Shown here one piece after another: positions 49,610 through 61,250 of a stretch of 64,000 bases of DNA. The position numbers were made by a program, and so were the translations under genes. This DNA is from Toxoplasma gondii ME49. Lineage: Eukaryota; Apicomplexa; Conoidasida; Eucoccidiorida; Sarcocystidae. Below the pieces are notes generated by a model that was not told the DNA's origin, made no database searches, and saw nothing but the letters and a program-made list of their open reading frames with translations. The DNA is taken from contig NC_031470.1 in assembly GCF_000006565.2 (NCBI RefSeq), forward strand, positions 808,954 through 872,953, given 5' to 3'. Position 1 is the first letter of the stretch; the number at the start of each line of letters is the position of its first letter.

Positions 49610-51177
49610 TCACAGACGGTTCTGCTTGTACCTAAACGGCCTCGCTTTCCCTTCCTCGATGTCTTCGAAGTTCAGTCCCTCAAAAAGCGGATCCTTCATG
49701 ATTTCCTCAATGGTTGGCCGGTTACCTGGTTCTTCTTCTATCATTTTCTGGCTTAGCTTATCCAACAGTTCCAGGTGGTCCTGCCGAACCGCACCGCGGT
49801 CCTCCGGTCCAAGATTACCGTTCCCGAGCAGTTGCACAAGGTTGCGAAATGCGACACCAAGTGAGTACACATCACTCTTCACCGTGTGGCGGCCTTGCGT
49901 GAGAGCTAAATCCGCCAGAAAGTTCCTATCAATTTCAGGGGCCGTTTCCTGCCCAAAGAATCCCACCCACAATCTTGTTTCTGTCCCTATTGGCGCCGCC
50001 GTATCTAAACCACCGAGGACCACCGTTCCGTCCGGTAACACACTGAAACTGTTCAGCTCAATGCTTCGGTGAAGCAAACCCAAGTTGTGCAGTGACTTCA
50101 AGGCAGCGACCATGTTCGCCGCTAAGACTTGCACATCGGGGTGAGAGCGGCCCGTCTCCAGCATATCTCCGACCAAACCTTTGGATAAAGGATGAAATAT
50201 GTAAGTTAAGAATGCCCCTCTGTACTCGCCAAGCGATGGCAGGAGTAGGGGGCTTCTTTTTGGAAGGATTTCTCTGTACAAGTATGGTTCGTACACCGAA
50301 TACTTCGGGTCAAGTAAATTGATTAGCCGGACTTTCGCGCTGACACCCTCTCTTTGTTGTTCTGGTGTTAGCGAAAGTAACCTCACTAACTCTCTGGCGG
50401 GCACGCGGACGTTGACAGTTGTAGACCCATCCCGGCGCAGGAAACTTCCACTCAGCAGGCGCTTCAAAATGGGATTCCTGCTCTCGTCAATGTCCGGTAG
50501 TTCCTTCAGGTAAGACATCCACGACCAGAAAGTCATATCTGCATACACACATTTGTGAAGCTGCAGGTGGATATGAACAACCCGCCACAGCATCATGAAA
50601 ACAGCTCAGTCTGAGACTGACTCCAACAGTATATCGTAGCGAAGAAAATTACGTCGCTCTACCAGGCACTCTTCAGCCGAGTGAACACCACTTCTGGTGG
50701 TTGATCGCTGACGCACATCAAAACAGAGATTGAACGCCCAATAACTTCTGTGTGGGCGGCCCCGGAAGCAACAACGTGTTTCCGTAGAATGACGCGCCAC
50801 TCCGGCTGCCGCAGACAAACCTGTGCCTTAATTAACCCAGAACTACAGTTCGTGGACGAAAGCGACCACCATCTACCACTTCTCAGCAATTAAGAGTTGC
50901 TTTAAAATATCGGTCAATGAAAGACTCAGAAAGTCAACTTCAGCAGCCCATGCAGCAGACACTTGGACGTACCTGCAAGGGGAATGCGGTACACACTCCC
51001 TCTGTGGCCGCTGCCGCTCTGACTGACGCCCTCTGTTCTCCGTAAAGAAGGAAATTGCCCATGTTTTGACCCGTCAATGGGATTGGGACCCCAAGCAACA
51101 CCTAATACTGTTGTCAGCCATTGTAACAAAAGAACAGACGAAAGAAGCTGACGACGCCGTACGCTAGTATTTGCCAT
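49610..51177 (-). CDS. Secreted protein kinase-like protein with degenerate active site (rhoptry-kinase type)
   Basis: Exon 51177-50973 encodes a signal peptide (MANTSVRRRQLLSSVLLLQW and on to TTVLGVAWG). Exon 50538-49610 encodes the rest; the phases match, giving 377 residues. The C-lobe is clearly kinase-like: LGLLHRSIELNSF replaces HRDLKPEN, so the catalytic Asp is lost. VVLGGLDTA replaces the DFG region, QETAPEI stands for APE, SDVYSLGVAF matches subdomain IX, and GNRPTIEEIMKDPLF matches subdomain XI. Catalysis by the usual mechanism is therefore unlikely. Between the exons, on the same strand, 50835-50663 carries an N-lobe-like sequence (GRSISVLMCVSDQPPEVVFT) that is open but out of phase with the signal-peptide exon. 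The protein may lack the nucleotide-binding lobe, use an unseen junction, or be decaying. Secreted pseudokinases of coccidia act as effectors or scaffolds; this one's role is unknown. Confidence 0.68.
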
Positions 51178-53296
51178 TGCCTCTTTCCGTGTTTGCCACA
51201 AACCACCGGGATCTGGAAACAGAGACAAACGTAAGGCTCATATGATGGCACACACAAACTAGCTGCACGTAAGCTGTGTGTGTTTTTGTGACACTACTCA
51301 AGAAAGGCATCAACGTTAGTTGTTAGTGAACCAACTGTACTGCCAGTACCTGTGTCCTGTTCACACTGGAGGCGCAGATCTGAAGACACGGTGACAACGC
51401 ACTCGTGCACCGGAAACAATAGAGACACGGACACCCCCCCTACAGGGTGTGGTAGTAGCATAGAAAGGACACCAGTGTGCAAGCTTCACACGTGCGAGGC
51501 ACCATGGTGACACTGGCCGCTGGTTAAGCCTCCATTTGAGCAGCGAACCCATTGAATATCAGGGCGCTTCTGGCAGAAGCTCGACTGTGGATTGGGTCCT
51601 TAGAAACAGGAGGCGAAGGAGACGTGATGGAAGAGGCCGCTCAAGAGAACAGCACGGGCAAGGTCAACTAGTAAAGGTGCCAGGTGTGTACAAGTGTATT
51701 ATGCTTGGCGCAACCGGTTTCTTCAGATGTGTTGGTAGTTCTCGATTATTGATGCGCCTATTAAAAACCAGTATCGATACATGCGAATTGCAAGATTTAG
51801 CGATAGCGTAGATGTGCTCCGTCAGGAAACCTCAAGAATGTTTTGAAGCATCAATTTAAGCGGTAATAGTGAATTAGTTTCCCTATTCCATAACACGTTG
51901 TGTCTTTGGCTGGGGAGTAGACAAAGTCACGTGTGCGCGAGACCCCCCCGTGGCGCCCTCGTCGTTATTCTGTGGAGTGTTTATACACACACTTGCCCAC
52001 GCACCCCAAGGAAATATCCATAATTATTCACAACAGTGCCCAACCCTCTTAACTTTTGGTTAAACAGATCTCAGACGTACGTATGCCAAAAACCACGTCA
52101 TGCCCATGGTCACGGTTGTGTGACCGGGTGACCGCCTACCATCCAAGTGGATGGGGAGATTTGTGGGACAGCTGAGTGCGAAACAAAAGTGTTCAGCGAC
52201 GTAAAACTTGGCTGACGTGTTGTTGTAATGGGCCTATAGAGTACTCAATCAACGAAAGACAAGCAACCGCGGCAGTCACAACGTGACATTTCCAGCCTCT
52301 TGTCGGTGGGTGAGTTCGGAAACCATTTCCGGCTCGGCTTTGTCTACCGAACTGCTCGAGGGGTGAATTCTGTAGCGTTACGATGCTGCGCATGGCGTTA
52401 CGTCAGATGTGGCGCAGCGCACCGTGTGATGCTGATAGCAAAGTTTCACGGAAAGCGACATTCTGCGTGGAGATTAGAGACTTGTTTATGATGATCCATT
52501 GAATACTGTCGTGAAATTAGGTGAACACAGGTGGAGAGAGCGTTGCACACTAGAGAAATCCCGTTCTCGGCTCTCGTGAGACGGGGAACCTCCGCTCGCC
52601 CCTCGTACGTCGTCACATATTGTCTTCCCCACATGCAAGAGAGATACTGCCGGCGACTAAATCGTACTATCATACAGATATTCCGCGTGAGGAGGACATA
52701 TCTAACAGGCAAGCCGTCGACTAACCGTCAGGACCCTCAGTCTGCCCACTACTTAGGGTAGGAGCTTTATATGTGAAAGCACGATGCACAGACGTCCTTG
52801 TAGTAAACAAAGCTTGTTGGCCATCCGCCACATCTGTCGGGGCTCAACAACATCTGCTACTGGTCTGTCTTCGATCAAATTGGTGTCTACATGCGGGGGT
52901 TTGACAGCCCTTGGTTGAGAGCATGCAGTTCGCCTCCTCTTAAGGATCTCTAAAACGCATTGCCAGAATTGCCTGCAAAGCTGCTGTTGCATGGGGATAC
53001 GTAGCAGGTGTGGGTGAGGTTAAGCAAGCGGCGAAACATCCCCGTTTTGGTGAACATCCCGTTTTCGAGACGGCCTCATATTGCACAACCAAAGAAGGTC
53101 CCCGTGCAGCGTGAAACTACGGTTGCTTTGTTCATATTCTTTCACATGGCGCAGACATGCCGTAAATAATGGTGACGTTCAGGTTCCACTAGAGACACGG
53201 GGGCCCGCACTCAATCGTTCTGGGGCTGCCACGAGGTCAAAAAGCAGTAAGGCTGCCTTAAAATAAACGTCTTCTGCCTTCGTCAAGCGGACGAGT
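51178..53296. other. Intergenic region between divergent genes
   Basis: This should contain the promoters of the minus-strand pseudokinase and of the plus-strand coiled-coil gene, and possibly an unrecognised 5' exon of the latter. Frames at 51536-51811 and 52531-52761 show no domain. I see no repeat or RNA gene. Confidence 0.4.
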
Positions 53297-56200
53297 TTGG
53301 CCACTTTAAAGGTAAAACAGGTAGGTCAGCTCTCGGAAAACGTTCCTCTCAAGGGCATCAGTAGGCGAAACCTGTACAAAATCGCGAAAAACACCAATCT
53401 CACAAGAAGGCCGCCGAACCCCACCACAGTGAAGCCGATGGATCGACTAGGACAGTTGCAAAAACCCCCCAAAGGCCTTAAGTGTGCGGACTGGGAGACT
53501 GCCGCCCTTAATTCCCAAAGGAACTCGTCATCTCGCAGTCTCAAGGAAATCCTCGAACTTCAAAACATCTCACTTCATGCCCCATCAACAGATGCGCGCC
53601 TGCATGTAAGCATTTCTTGAGTTTCTCAGTACATGCAACATACGGCAGACGGAAGCCATGCAGTGTGTGCTGGATTTGGTTTTCGATGAACTGTCATTGA
53701 CGTGACACCTTGGTGAAAGGTAGTTAGAGAAAGAAGTACCCAGATGCGAGTCGAGGCCATGAGAAACAGACTGCTGGGTATAAACCCACTTACTACGCAA
53801 CTGGGACAATAGTGAATGCAGCAAGGGACAAGCGGAAATTCTGAAGCGGTCTGGAAAGCAACGGAAGAGGGGTTTCCGGGTAAAGTGCGTTGTTGTTAGG
53901 GTGGTGTGGCATGCCACAACCCTTGTTTCTTGTCTTTCTTGTAGTCCAGAAACTCAGCGGGGTGCACGTGCCACGCTTCCCAAACTGTGGCAATCAGTCG
54001 GATCGACTTTTGACGCAGTTAGAGCAGTCCGATTTTGACATGTCATCTTTTGTGCAGGAAAGCCGAGGGCAGATGCATGAGGTTGACCAGGCTCTGGCCC
54101 GGCACAAGGAGTACTATGCGAATGAAGAGAAACAGTTTCGAGTAAAGGAAGCTCAACTCAAAGTACGGGAGTGCATGGACAAAAAACCGAAGAAGACGTG
54201 CTGCGGCATGAGGAAACAGGTGTACTTTCATCTTAGTATGTTTCACCCAAAAGTAGCCCACAGGGCCGCAGAGCGATAGCGTCACGTCCTGTGCTCCATT
54301 CTTCTGGGGGTCGCCTCTTCGCTTTTTCCAAAAAGTGGATACACAACGTCTTTCGGTTAGTCGATATTTGCCATCCGTGATCCGTTCCACCCCTGCGACC
54401 TTATCATACAACATGTCGTCCGGTGGCTCCCAATGACGACTTCCCTGGAACAGGTGACCCGACTGGTGGTTTCACCCGCGTGTTCAAAATGATGCACGGC
54501 GCTACGGTTTGTGACGTAGGAAAAAGGAGCACAGCTTCAACTTCAGCTGAATCGATTCAACAAGTTCGTCGACACAAATGAGGACAAGAGACGACGGGCC
54601 GAAAAGCGCGCTGTGGCAGAACGGGAAATTATCAGAGAGAAGGAAAAGACAATTGTAACACTGAAGGTCGCCGTGGAGCAGATGGAAGCCAAGGAACAAA
54701 AGCTCGAAGCCGGCGTTAAGCGATGTGCGTCAGACTCTGGGCAAGTGTATGCTGGAGAAGAAGGTGCCTCCGCAGACAGGCTCTTTTACATTAGGGTCAA
54801 ACTCTTAGAGCAAACGGCAAGTGTCGCGGTACGTTTGCCGCTGTGTGCAGTGTGACGGTTTCAATGACACTGCAAGTGTGACGATGGCAGTGACTGAAGC
54901 GCTCGTGCGCCCACGTACTTGTGTTTACGTTTACCAGCGTAGACTATCGCGGTGAAGAAAAGTGTCCGTAGCTACTTCTATAATATATTCGTGATGCACG
55001 GAAGAGTTCCACGTAATGGGGTAAGTTTGCAGACTTCTAAACAACAAGCAGAGACAAAATCGCGTTTTTATAAGGTGGCAAATTTCAGCGGAATCTGGAC
55101 TCTGGTAAAGCTGTGAAACCCGCATTACCGAGTAGAATAACATACTGCAGGTGCATTTACCTGGTCCTATATCCATATGCGCTTCACAGAATACGGGCAG
55201 TCACTCAGCATTGTTGAGAAAGGACTCCGTTTCACTTGTCATACACAATCATTCTTATTTTGCCACGGAAACTGCGTCACATGGGTCCGGATGTATTGAT
55301 GGCAGACAAAAAATTCAAGGAATTCCTATCTGCAGTGATGCACGTCCGCGATGAATTTCAAGAAATCTCGGATATGATGAGTCGGTACGACCTGCTTCAG
55401 TCGGTCAACGGAACCTTGGTGAAAAAAGAAACGGATATAAACAGGAGAGCCGACAAGATCAGAAGCTCCTACCAGATGTATAAGAAGCAGGCAGCGAATG
55501 CAATCCTGGTAGGAACAGCCGCCTTACCAGTGCTGCCACATTCTATTAGCGTCCGCTGCCACGAAATAAATGAAAGGTGCCTTACAGGGCCCGATATCCG
55601 ATAGCACGATGAGAGCGGTAAGCTGACAGCTCAGCTGTGTACAATATATGCCTTGCATAGCTTACCACAGCTACAATTAACCTCATTTGCGAGAAAGAAA
55701 ATCGTCTCGTCCATGGATCGAAATTTTGGTATCTTCACATAGGAAAAAAACAACACTGTGGCGGCGCTACAACGAGAGTTGGAAATGTGTGAAAAGGAGA
55801 AAAATAGCAAGCAAGGTCAAGCGGAAGAACTACTCAGTCACGCCAGCGAAGAGGCATTGTATTTCGGCAAGTTGCTACTGTGCATAGAGAATTTGTTTCA
55901 ACGATGCACAGAGCAACGGCCAAACATTCAACATGCCAACCACCTTGTCAAGCGCCTGCTCCGACGACAGGTGTAAGTATGCTTCCCAGGCGCCGTATCA
56001 CTACCACAGAAGTAAATCGTTTAGCTGCCACTTCCACCATTTGACCAGGATGCCCTCGATGTATTACAGAACGTAGAATCTTCGTTGTAGGCGTCATGAC
56101 CATCGCTCGGGCCGACTGACGCCAAATTCGTATGCGCTGGCACACAGCGAAGCCGCACACGGCGCAGTGGCTCTCAGAAGAAAGATTTCTTACTAGACCT

Positions 56201-57744
56201 GCCAGATGTAGCCGATCTTCGCAATCCCTCTGCTAGCTCTGCCTGTCTCTCGAAATGTGATGCTTCAAATAGATGAAGTGAACACATATGCATCAAACGT
56301 CACTCTGGCGACGGACATGGTGCACAGCAGCACGAATCCCATAGAGCGGTATCTGTAATGAACTGGAGTGCACAGTCAAAATAACTATGAAACCAAAATT
56401 ACAAGAAAGGTAGACTCTGAAACACTTGCACAATACTAAATCGGGCCATGGACATGAACCCTGGGCTTGTCTGAAGATATAAATGCGTGCCCGGGAGAGG
56501 CTGGCCTGTGATAGGAGTTACCGACGAGGCTCTCTACTGTTCCGTGTAGCGCACCTGTGACAGTTGAACTGCCCACGAGAGCCGCAATCGCCTCTCCGCA
56601 CATTACACATTTGCGGGAGCCTGTATCAATGGTCAATATTCAGGACAACGCCTGACACTGATGTCAGTCTTCATGCGGCGTTGCCTGGTAACGCCGCTAG
56701 CCAGAGCGGCGCTCCCCAAGACTCGCCGCCTCGACCCGCATCGCCTTCAGGAGACGGTAGCCTCGAAACCTCAAACAGAAGTGTTGCGAAAAGCTCGGTT
56801 AACATGGTAGCTGCGCCACTATCGGGCACAAGTGCGAGGATACCAGGCAAGGAGGGCACAACACACCAGCCGGCTAACGGTTCCGTAGGAAGCGAAAAAG
56901 AGGGACAGGAGACCGGAGACGGCTCAGAAAGCAAAGCAGTTAACAGAGAAGCAGCCATGCAATTGCATGCGACGGTGGGGTCTACGCTTGCGTCAGGGAA
57001 AATCAGATACGCGGCGCAGTCGCCAAAGAAAGCAGAGAGTGCCCTTGAAACGCCTCAACCTGCCAGGGGAAAAAGACGCGATGCCAAACAGTCAAAAAAA
57101 GGCGGCAACGCGGAGGAGCAGGACGAGCAGAAACAACTGTGCGACGATGCAGTCCAGATGCTTGGCGTCATCGAGTACTACGTCAAAGACTTCAGAGATA
57201 TCTGTGATACCTTGACGAAAAGTAGACGACAGCAACAGAAGTCGGGGAAAACCGTCAACGTGTCTGTCGGCTGTCCACGGAGTGATGGTGAGGCACCAAA
57301 TAGCTGAAGGCACGCAAAGCTCAGCTGACGAGTTTGGGAATATCCCTCTTTCGCAGAAAGGCAATCTAGTTGACTCACGGACTCCTCGCTGTGTCTTACT
57401 TTGCTAAACAGTAGAGGCTGACAGTCGGGCTGCGCTTGTCATGATGCCTTTCCTGCAACTGCTAAAAATCACGTAGGCGCAGTAGCGTTGTAGGATTGTC
57501 GAGAGCTTACGCAGCTGCCAAACAAAGACTTCGTTTGCTCGTGTCACTCTGTTTTTCGACAGATGTTGTGGAATTCGTCACATTGCGCGACGTGTACGCA
57601 ATGAAGGGATCCGGAGGCAGCGTAGGTGGCGCAGGAAGCAGCGATGCCCTTTCGAGTGGATCAAGTCGAAGGTTCATGAGCAGAACGCGCGGTCAGTTGA
57701 GCGCTGGTCCCACCAGCCAGCTGAACCGGACGATGCTGAATTAA
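53297..57744 (+). CDS. DUF4200 axonemal coiled-coil protein (CFAP73/CFAP100/CCDC42 group)
   Basis: Exons: 53297-53605, 53950-54219 (or to 54162), 54535-54763, 55306-55508, 55743-55972, 56644-57287 and 57563-57744, all in phase. The start is unresolved: the first in-frame ATG is at 53438, but the frame is open upstream and a 5' exon is likely. A long coiled coil carries the DUF4200 hallmarks. EESRGQMHEVDQALARHKEYY-type heptads come first, then LNRFNKFVDTNEDKRRRAEK (compare LIKFDKFLKENEAKRKRAEK), then a helix with REIIREKEKTIVTLKVAVEQ, then KKFKEFLSAVM and FQEISDMMSRYDLL. A second coiled coil (QRELEMCEKEKNSKQGQAEE) and a Ser/Gly-rich disordered C-terminus follow. In algae and animals these proteins belong to the MIA complex regulating inner dynein arms, or to sperm-tail structures. 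In a coccidian the obvious site is the microgamete flagellum. Assignment to one subfamily is not possible by eye. Confidence 0.7.
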
Positions 57745-57944
57745 AAGTCGACGGCTGTCGCAATCTAGAAATTCAAGAAACCGCATATGCGAGAGGCGCC
57801 AATTAAAATATCTCGGCTCTATAACACAGTTTTCTAGGTGTGATTCAGGGGCAGTGTTGATGTTTTTTTCAGCATTAAGCTGATGCTTAAAGCACATTTG
57901 CTTAGCCATTGGCACGTCGTCTTAACAATGGGGTAGTACCTGAT

Positions 57945-58684
57945 ATGTCATTCTATTCCCGCTGTGTACCCGCGAACGCAAAGATGCAAGAGCCTCCAGT
58001 TTCTGCTTGTGCAGTCGATCAAATCTCCCGATTTGCATCGTATAGCTTGGAAGTCGGAGAAGCAGCCTTCTCGCTTCTGCCCGTCACCTTTATCACCGTT
58101 CTAGCAAGTTCACGAAAGCTACTAGAGCTAATCTATGATTTCCTCCTTCTGCTCAAGAGAGTGTCGTGTAATCGGCACCCTCAAATTAGCCCGGCGAATG
58201 CTTGTCGTTCGCCCGGTTCCGGTATCCACATACGCTGGAAATAATGCAACGATATCTGAGATTGGAGTTCCACCTACGCATCCGCTTCGGCGCGAATTTT
58301 CGCATTATTTGCAGTGAAGGAGCGGAAGTGTCAGGATCTTTGGTAATGCACCTGTCCAACCCTAGGTGTGGCACAAACTCACTAACTGGACAGGGGGGGA
58401 CAAACTAGCAACAAGTGCACATTTGTGGAGACTCGAGTGTTGGCACTCGGTTCTCTAGAACAGGTGAAACTTTCCCTGCCTTGTAGGCATTGGAGCATTC
58501 ACTGATCAAAACAGCTGCATTGTTCTCGGAGCGCATGCACGACATTGCGTTATCCAGTAAGTGTGCCAGTTTGTGTGTAGAGGTCCAATGTCTCGACAAG
58601 CGCATGCAGAGCGTCGAAAGTCCACTGCATGTCTCGACTCGACAGAAGTCGCTTCACTTTTTGGATCTCATTTTCCAAAGCTGA
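57945..58684 (+). other. Possible small unrecognised gene (ambiguous strand)
   Basis: On the plus strand an ATG at 57945 opens a helical-looking frame (VDQISRFASYSLEVGEAAF). A segment at 58487-58556 is bounded by TGTAG and GTAAGT and encodes LEHSLIKTAALFSERMHDIA. Phase would allow joining, but the donor is poor and the next intron would be only about 25 bases. On the minus strand 58682-58550 follows a good acceptor (CGGTCAG) and encodes ENEIQKVKRLLSSRDMQW before a stop. One of these may be real; neither is recognised. Confidence 0.2.
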
Positions 58685-59240
58685 CCGTCGCAAAGTCAGA
58701 AAAACGCCTACAAAAAGAGAGTGCTTATTCCATATTCGTAAAGGTAGCTTTCCGGTCGGTCGCAACAAGTGAAGTTTAGTTTCCGGCAACACTCTGAAAA
58801 CCGGCGCGGACAGGCAAAACAGGCAATGCGAGCATGCGAGACGAGGGAAAAGGAGACACGCTGCTACAGAGTGGATGAGCATCACATCACTGGCTTCCTC
58901 TCGTCGTTATCCGTGTAGGTTAAATCTTTTCTTCCCTGTTTACCGCCACGGGGTCTCATCTACCATCCAACTATGGTCGCAGATCGTGCCTGCGGTCCCG
59001 TTTGCCGTATCAGCGCGAAAGTGCCGGACGGTCAGTTCTCCTTCCTTGTCTCGGCGCACCACGACATATATCTGCATTTCTGTCGGGCTGATATCTCTTC
59101 CTCTTCTGAGCTCACATTTGCTTCATCGGTGAGAAGAATGATGTATGTGTGTCTCGCGTAATCCGTCCCCTGGTGCTATTTTCGCGTAGAAGCTGTCGCA
59201 GGTGCGCACATGAACTGTGTGTCAGCATGCAGCAGTAAAC

Positions 59241-61250
59241 ATGGAGAAGCCGTTCTTCCGTTTCAAACACTTTCCTCCTCGTACTTGTATCTTCATCTTT
59301 CTTGTTATTTTCTCGTCCATAGTCTATTTCCCGCCCTTTTGGCGAGATGACGCAACACGGACAGAGCCCGGCTGCATGCGCGGGCTTCCTAGCGCTCTCC
59401 TGGTCGCTCGAGCTGTGCTCGTATTAGGCGGTCCCGCTCCCTTACCGTCATCTGTATCTCCTAACTCTTCCCACAACAGACATTGGCGGCGTTTTCTTCC
59501 CCTGACACACACTGGAAAAACGTCTGTCTCTGCGTGCACACCTTCGTTTCCCGAATTGTCGCTGTCGCGTGGAACGGCAACACTTTTTTCGCCTTTCCTC
59601 TGCACCTCTGCTCCTTGGAGCTTGCACAGAGCAGCAGAGGCAAAGGCAAGTCCAACCGACACTTTTGCAGGTCACATAGCGACCCAGAATCGGCGCTGGT
59701 TACCATCTCCACCGCCTGCACACATTTTCTCGAACCTCTGGCGATCTTCGTGGACCTCACCTCTGGCAGCTGTGCGCACACTGCGAGTAGCGCCAGGCAG
59801 TTTGCCTCTGCGCTTATTCAGTTTGGCGCTGAGAAACGGGCGACTGGCAGAGATATCCGAGGACCCAGACGGCAACAGTGCATCTTTTTTTCTTCTGAGC
59901 AGCGCCAACTTGGCGGCGAGTCTCTGCGCGGAGACTTCCGCCGTTCTTCCTGGAAAAAACGGTGTTGACCACCACGGGGACGCTACATCGTGGAGCGATG
60001 TCTCTGAAAGGGAACACCGACAGCGAGAAGTAGTCTCTGAGCTGCTGCGAACGATCCCCGTTTACGCAGTCGTGTCTACAGAAACGCAGCAGCTCGTGCC
60101 CGCTATGTTTCCTTCACAGAAACAGGTCCCGCGCGACGAAGTCGTTCCACCCCATTCGGACCAGGAGAGAGCCATAGACAGCAAGCGCGGCAAGAAGCCT
60201 AGCCATAAAAAGGAACTCGAAAAACTGCTGTATCAAGAGTTTCAAGCCCTGACAAGCCTGGAGGAACGAGGCGGCGTTGCCAAAGCGATAGGCCTGGGCC
60301 TCTTCTTCCTAAGTCACCGGGATGCGCAGGTGTATTTGCAGCACGTGCAGTCACAAACTGCCGAGGTGGCGTTGCCCGTTTCGACCGCGAAACGACCTCC
60401 ATCTTTGGCAGTTGTGACAACATCGCTCGCAAAAGTCTATCCGCTGCTGCTTCCGCCGCGCCCGACAGATCTCCCGGCCAAGCTCGCAGCGCGGTCTCGC
60501 GCGTACCAGGGGACTTGCGGTGGATCGCACGTCGGTCCCGGGGAGAAATCCGCTTTTTCCGTTGGCCGTGCGCTCTTTGGCTGGCGAAATGTGGCAGGCA
60601 CACAGGGACAGTGGGTTGACGAGAGTGAGGCCCAAGAGCTGGTTTCACGGTTTGTCCTCGTGCCCGATATAGCTCAGCTGGACACTCTTCTGGAGGAGGG
60701 GGGCTCTGAGGCCGTCGTTGTTGGAACGCCGCTCTTTTTCGTATCTCGCTCCCCAGAGATTCCCTGGAGTCTTCTCTTGGATGGGCGAGCACCGTCGGCT
60801 TCTGGTGCGTTTCCTCTGTATTTGAATCGGAGAGACGCAGAACAAGCTCTCAGCTCGATACAGAAGACTCTCGACGGCCAGCCGTGGTGGCGGAACTTAG
60901 GTCGGCGTCCGCTGACGGTGCACCGCACGTCGCTCGAGGCTTTCCTCGAGGCTTTTGCGGAAAAGTCGGCAGTCTCTGCTGCACCTTCGCCGTTTCTTCT
61001 CGTACCGGCTTTTGATAGTTTCCTCCGCAGCGAGAAAGAGAGGCGGAAGCCTGACGAACGGCGAAAAAAAAGCGGCTTTTCTGTCGTCGGACCCTTCAGG
61101 CAGCTCGTGGCGTCGAGTCCGACTCTTCGATACCTCGACTGGAGAAGAAGAAAATTCAAAAGAGACTGGCTGCTCCCGCTGTTCAGGAGAGATAGACAGC
61201 GGGAAGGTGACGGCCATCACATCGGGGATTTGCTCCCGGAAGATGCGTAG
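59241..61250 (+). CDS. TIC22: Tic22-like apicoplast protein import factor, single exon
   Basis: The frame runs 669 residues from the ATG at 59241 (the ORF extends 24 bases upstream without another ATG). A hydrophobic signal or anchor lies at about 16-34 (CIFIFLVIFSSIVYFPPFW). About 230 Ser/Arg/Ala-rich residues follow, as expected of a bipartite signal-plus-transit leader. The rest, about 268-600, has the Tic22 layout in two related halves. The first has TIPVYAVVSTETQQLVPAMF, GLGLFFLSHRDAQVYLQHV and LAVVTTSLAKVYPLL. The second has RFVLVPDIAQLDTLLEE, VVVGTPLFFVS and FPLYLNRRDAEQALSSIQ. Tic22 assists protein passage between the inner plastid membranes; a Tic22 homologue is experimentally known in Toxoplasma as an apicoplast import component. 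A basic tail (WRRRKFKRDW) ends the protein. Alternatives are few: another Tic22-fold paralogue is the only serious one. Confidence 0.85.
   Translation: MEKPFFRFKHFPPRTCIFIFLVIFSSIVYFPPFWRDDATRTEPGCMRGLPSALLVARAVLVLGGPAPLPSSVSPNSSHNRHWRRFLPLTHTGKTSVSACTPSFPELSLSRGTATLFSPFLCTSAPWSLHRAAEAKASPTDTFAGHIATQNRRWLPSPPPAHIFSNLWRSSWTSPLAAVRTLRVAPGSLPLRLFSLALRNGRLAEISEDPDGNSASFFLLSSANLAASLCAETSAVLPGKNGVDHHGDATSWSDVSEREHRQREVVSELLRTIPVYAVVSTETQQLVPAMFPSQKQVPRDEVVPPHSDQERAIDSKRGKKPSHKKELEKLLYQEFQALTSLEERGGVAKAIGLGLFFLSHRDAQVYLQHVQSQTAEVALPVSTAKRPPSLAVVTTSLAKVYPLLLPPRPTDLPAKLAARSRAYQGTCGGSHVGPGEKSAFSVGRALFGWRNVAGTQGQWVDESEAQELVSRFVLVPDIAQLDTLLEEGGSEAVVVGTPLFFVSRSPEIPWSLLLDGRAPSASGAFPLYLNRRDAEQALSSIQKTLDGQPWWRNLGRRPLTVHRTSLEAFLEAFAEKSAVSAAPSPFLLVPAFDSFLRSEKERRKPDERRKKSGFSVVGPFRQLVASSPTLRYLDWRRRKFKRDWLLPLFRRDRQREGDGHHIGDLLPEDA

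Noticed and set aside
50606..50818. Alternative frame of the region between the pseudokinase exons as a coding exon
   Set aside because: It is the frame reached directly from the signal-peptide exon, but it runs to a stop and has no kinase features, unlike the neighbouring frame.
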